Positions 63,657-64,000 of a stretch of DNA of 64,000 bases are shown here, one piece after another; within the stretch, counting starts at the first letter, position 1, and each line of letters starts with the position of its first letter. Source of the DNA: DATAGF01 sp963834875. GTDB taxonomy: Bacteria > Actinomycetota > Thermoleophilia > Miltoncostaeales > Miltoncostaeaceae. Below the pieces are notes generated by a model, which saw only the letters and a list, made by a program, of their open reading frames with translations, did no database searches and was not told where the DNA came from. Both the position numbers and the translations under genes were made by a program. Location: NCBI GenBank assembly GCA_963834875.1, contig CAWIDG010000017.1, positions 1 to 64,000 on the forward strand. Reading direction: 5' to 3'.

Positions 63657-64000
63657 CGTACGTCATTCGGGGGGCGTCATCATCGACCGCGGGGTCGATG
63701 TACTCGGCCTCCTCGGCGATGAGCCCCCCGATCACGCGGTAGATCGACACGGCCGGGACGTCAACGCGCTCGCCGCGGGCCGTCCAGACGCCCCAGTCCG
63801 CCTGGTGGGTGCCCGTGAGGCGCCACTCGAGCCAGGCCGTGTCCGGCGGGCCATCGCCGACCCGCAGGACCTCGACGCGCAGGTCGGGCACGGCCGCCAT
63901 GAAGCCGGCGATGCGCTCGCGGATGGCGTCGCGTCCGACGAACCGCGGGAAGCGCGCCCCGCCGGCGGTCGCGCGGGCGAGGATGCGACCCTCGCGGACG
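63607..64000 (-). CDS. NTF2/SnoaL-like protein, partial (5' end beyond the window)
   Basis: Reading runs in from the right edge: ILARATAGGARFPRFVGRDAIRERIAGFMAAVPDLRVEVLRVGDGPPDTAWLEWRLTGTHQADWGVWTARGERVDVPAVSIYRVIGGLIAEEAEYIDP. This is the SnoaL/NTF2-like fold. The start lies outside. The C-terminal end overlaps the convergent DUF1059-like gene by about 50 nt, so the last residues are uncertain and a frame break near the end is possible. Confidence 0.75.
   Translation of the reverse strand, partial: VREGRILARATAGGARFPRFVGRDAIRERIAGFMAAVPDLRVEVLRVGDGPPDTAWLEWRLTGTHQADWGVWTARGERVDVPAVSIYRVIGGLIAEEAEYIDPAVDDDAPRMTYVRLPGPRRGPRPRSRE

Overview
The window is very GC-rich, tightly packed DNA with many GTG starts, 1-4 nt start/stop overlaps, MimABCD/PrmABCD-type accessory genes, a LigD polymerase, and VOC, GYD, DUF1059 and LuxR-type genes. 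This points to a high-GC actinobacterium, perhaps of the Thermoleophilia/Solirubrobacterales type; the lineage is inference, since there is no rRNA or marker gene here.

Layout. (1) 1-13375: a divergent catabolic island around a GntR/FCD regulator. The left arm encodes an LLM flavin monooxygenase, an M29/NicX-like metalloenzyme, a cupin, a class II aldolase and a 2Fe-2S hydroxylase subunit. The right arm encodes a BMP/nucleoside-type ABC importer, a CoxG-like protein, a class V aminotransferase, a hydroxylase FAD subunit and a GMC oxidoreductase. Together they look like uptake and oxidation of an N-heterocycle or nucleoside-like compound. (2) 13376-18750: a tRNA 3'-end remnant, a small secreted protein, a fused response regulator/thioredoxin-reductase-like flavoprotein, and an MFS exporter with its TetR regulator under twin operators. 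(3) 18783-24808: an operon of two secreted seven-bladed propeller proteins sharing an undescribed triple-repeat C-terminal module, then DUF5995 and a poly-gamma-glutamate hydrolase. (4) 25099-42746: mostly housekeeping and accessory genes (CapA, LigD polymerase, M23 endopeptidase, YtcJ-like amidohydrolase, acyl-CoA ligase, DUF2235, UspA, AlkZ-like, STAS, LCP). (5) 42757-46617: the amidohydrolase-DUF59-alcohol dehydrogenase trio that normally trails soluble propane monooxygenase operons, with a divergent IclR regulator but no monooxygenase. (6) 47186-53158: zinc metallopeptidase, a XamI-type restriction-modification pair, an alpha/beta hydrolase, an NAD(P)/FAD oxidoreductase, a candidate structured RNA and tRNA-Glu(UUC). 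(7) 53159-57095: a 3.9 kb segment bounded by the tRNA-Glu 3' end and a 42 nt copy of it. (8) 57216-64000: small hypotheticals, a large LuxR/AAA regulator, VOC, GYD, DUF1059 and an NTF2-like gene cut by the right edge.

A dominant oddity is the number of single-base frameshifts. About 23 genes or gene parts are otherwise intact but broken by one missing or extra base. This looks like uncorrected long-read sequence more than decay. Five of about 14 extra bases fall at GT(C/T)GAAC where GT(C/T)GAC restores the frame, and GTCGAC is the site of XamI/SalI-type systems like the one encoded here. Coordinates below treat such genes as single features and state where the frame breaks.
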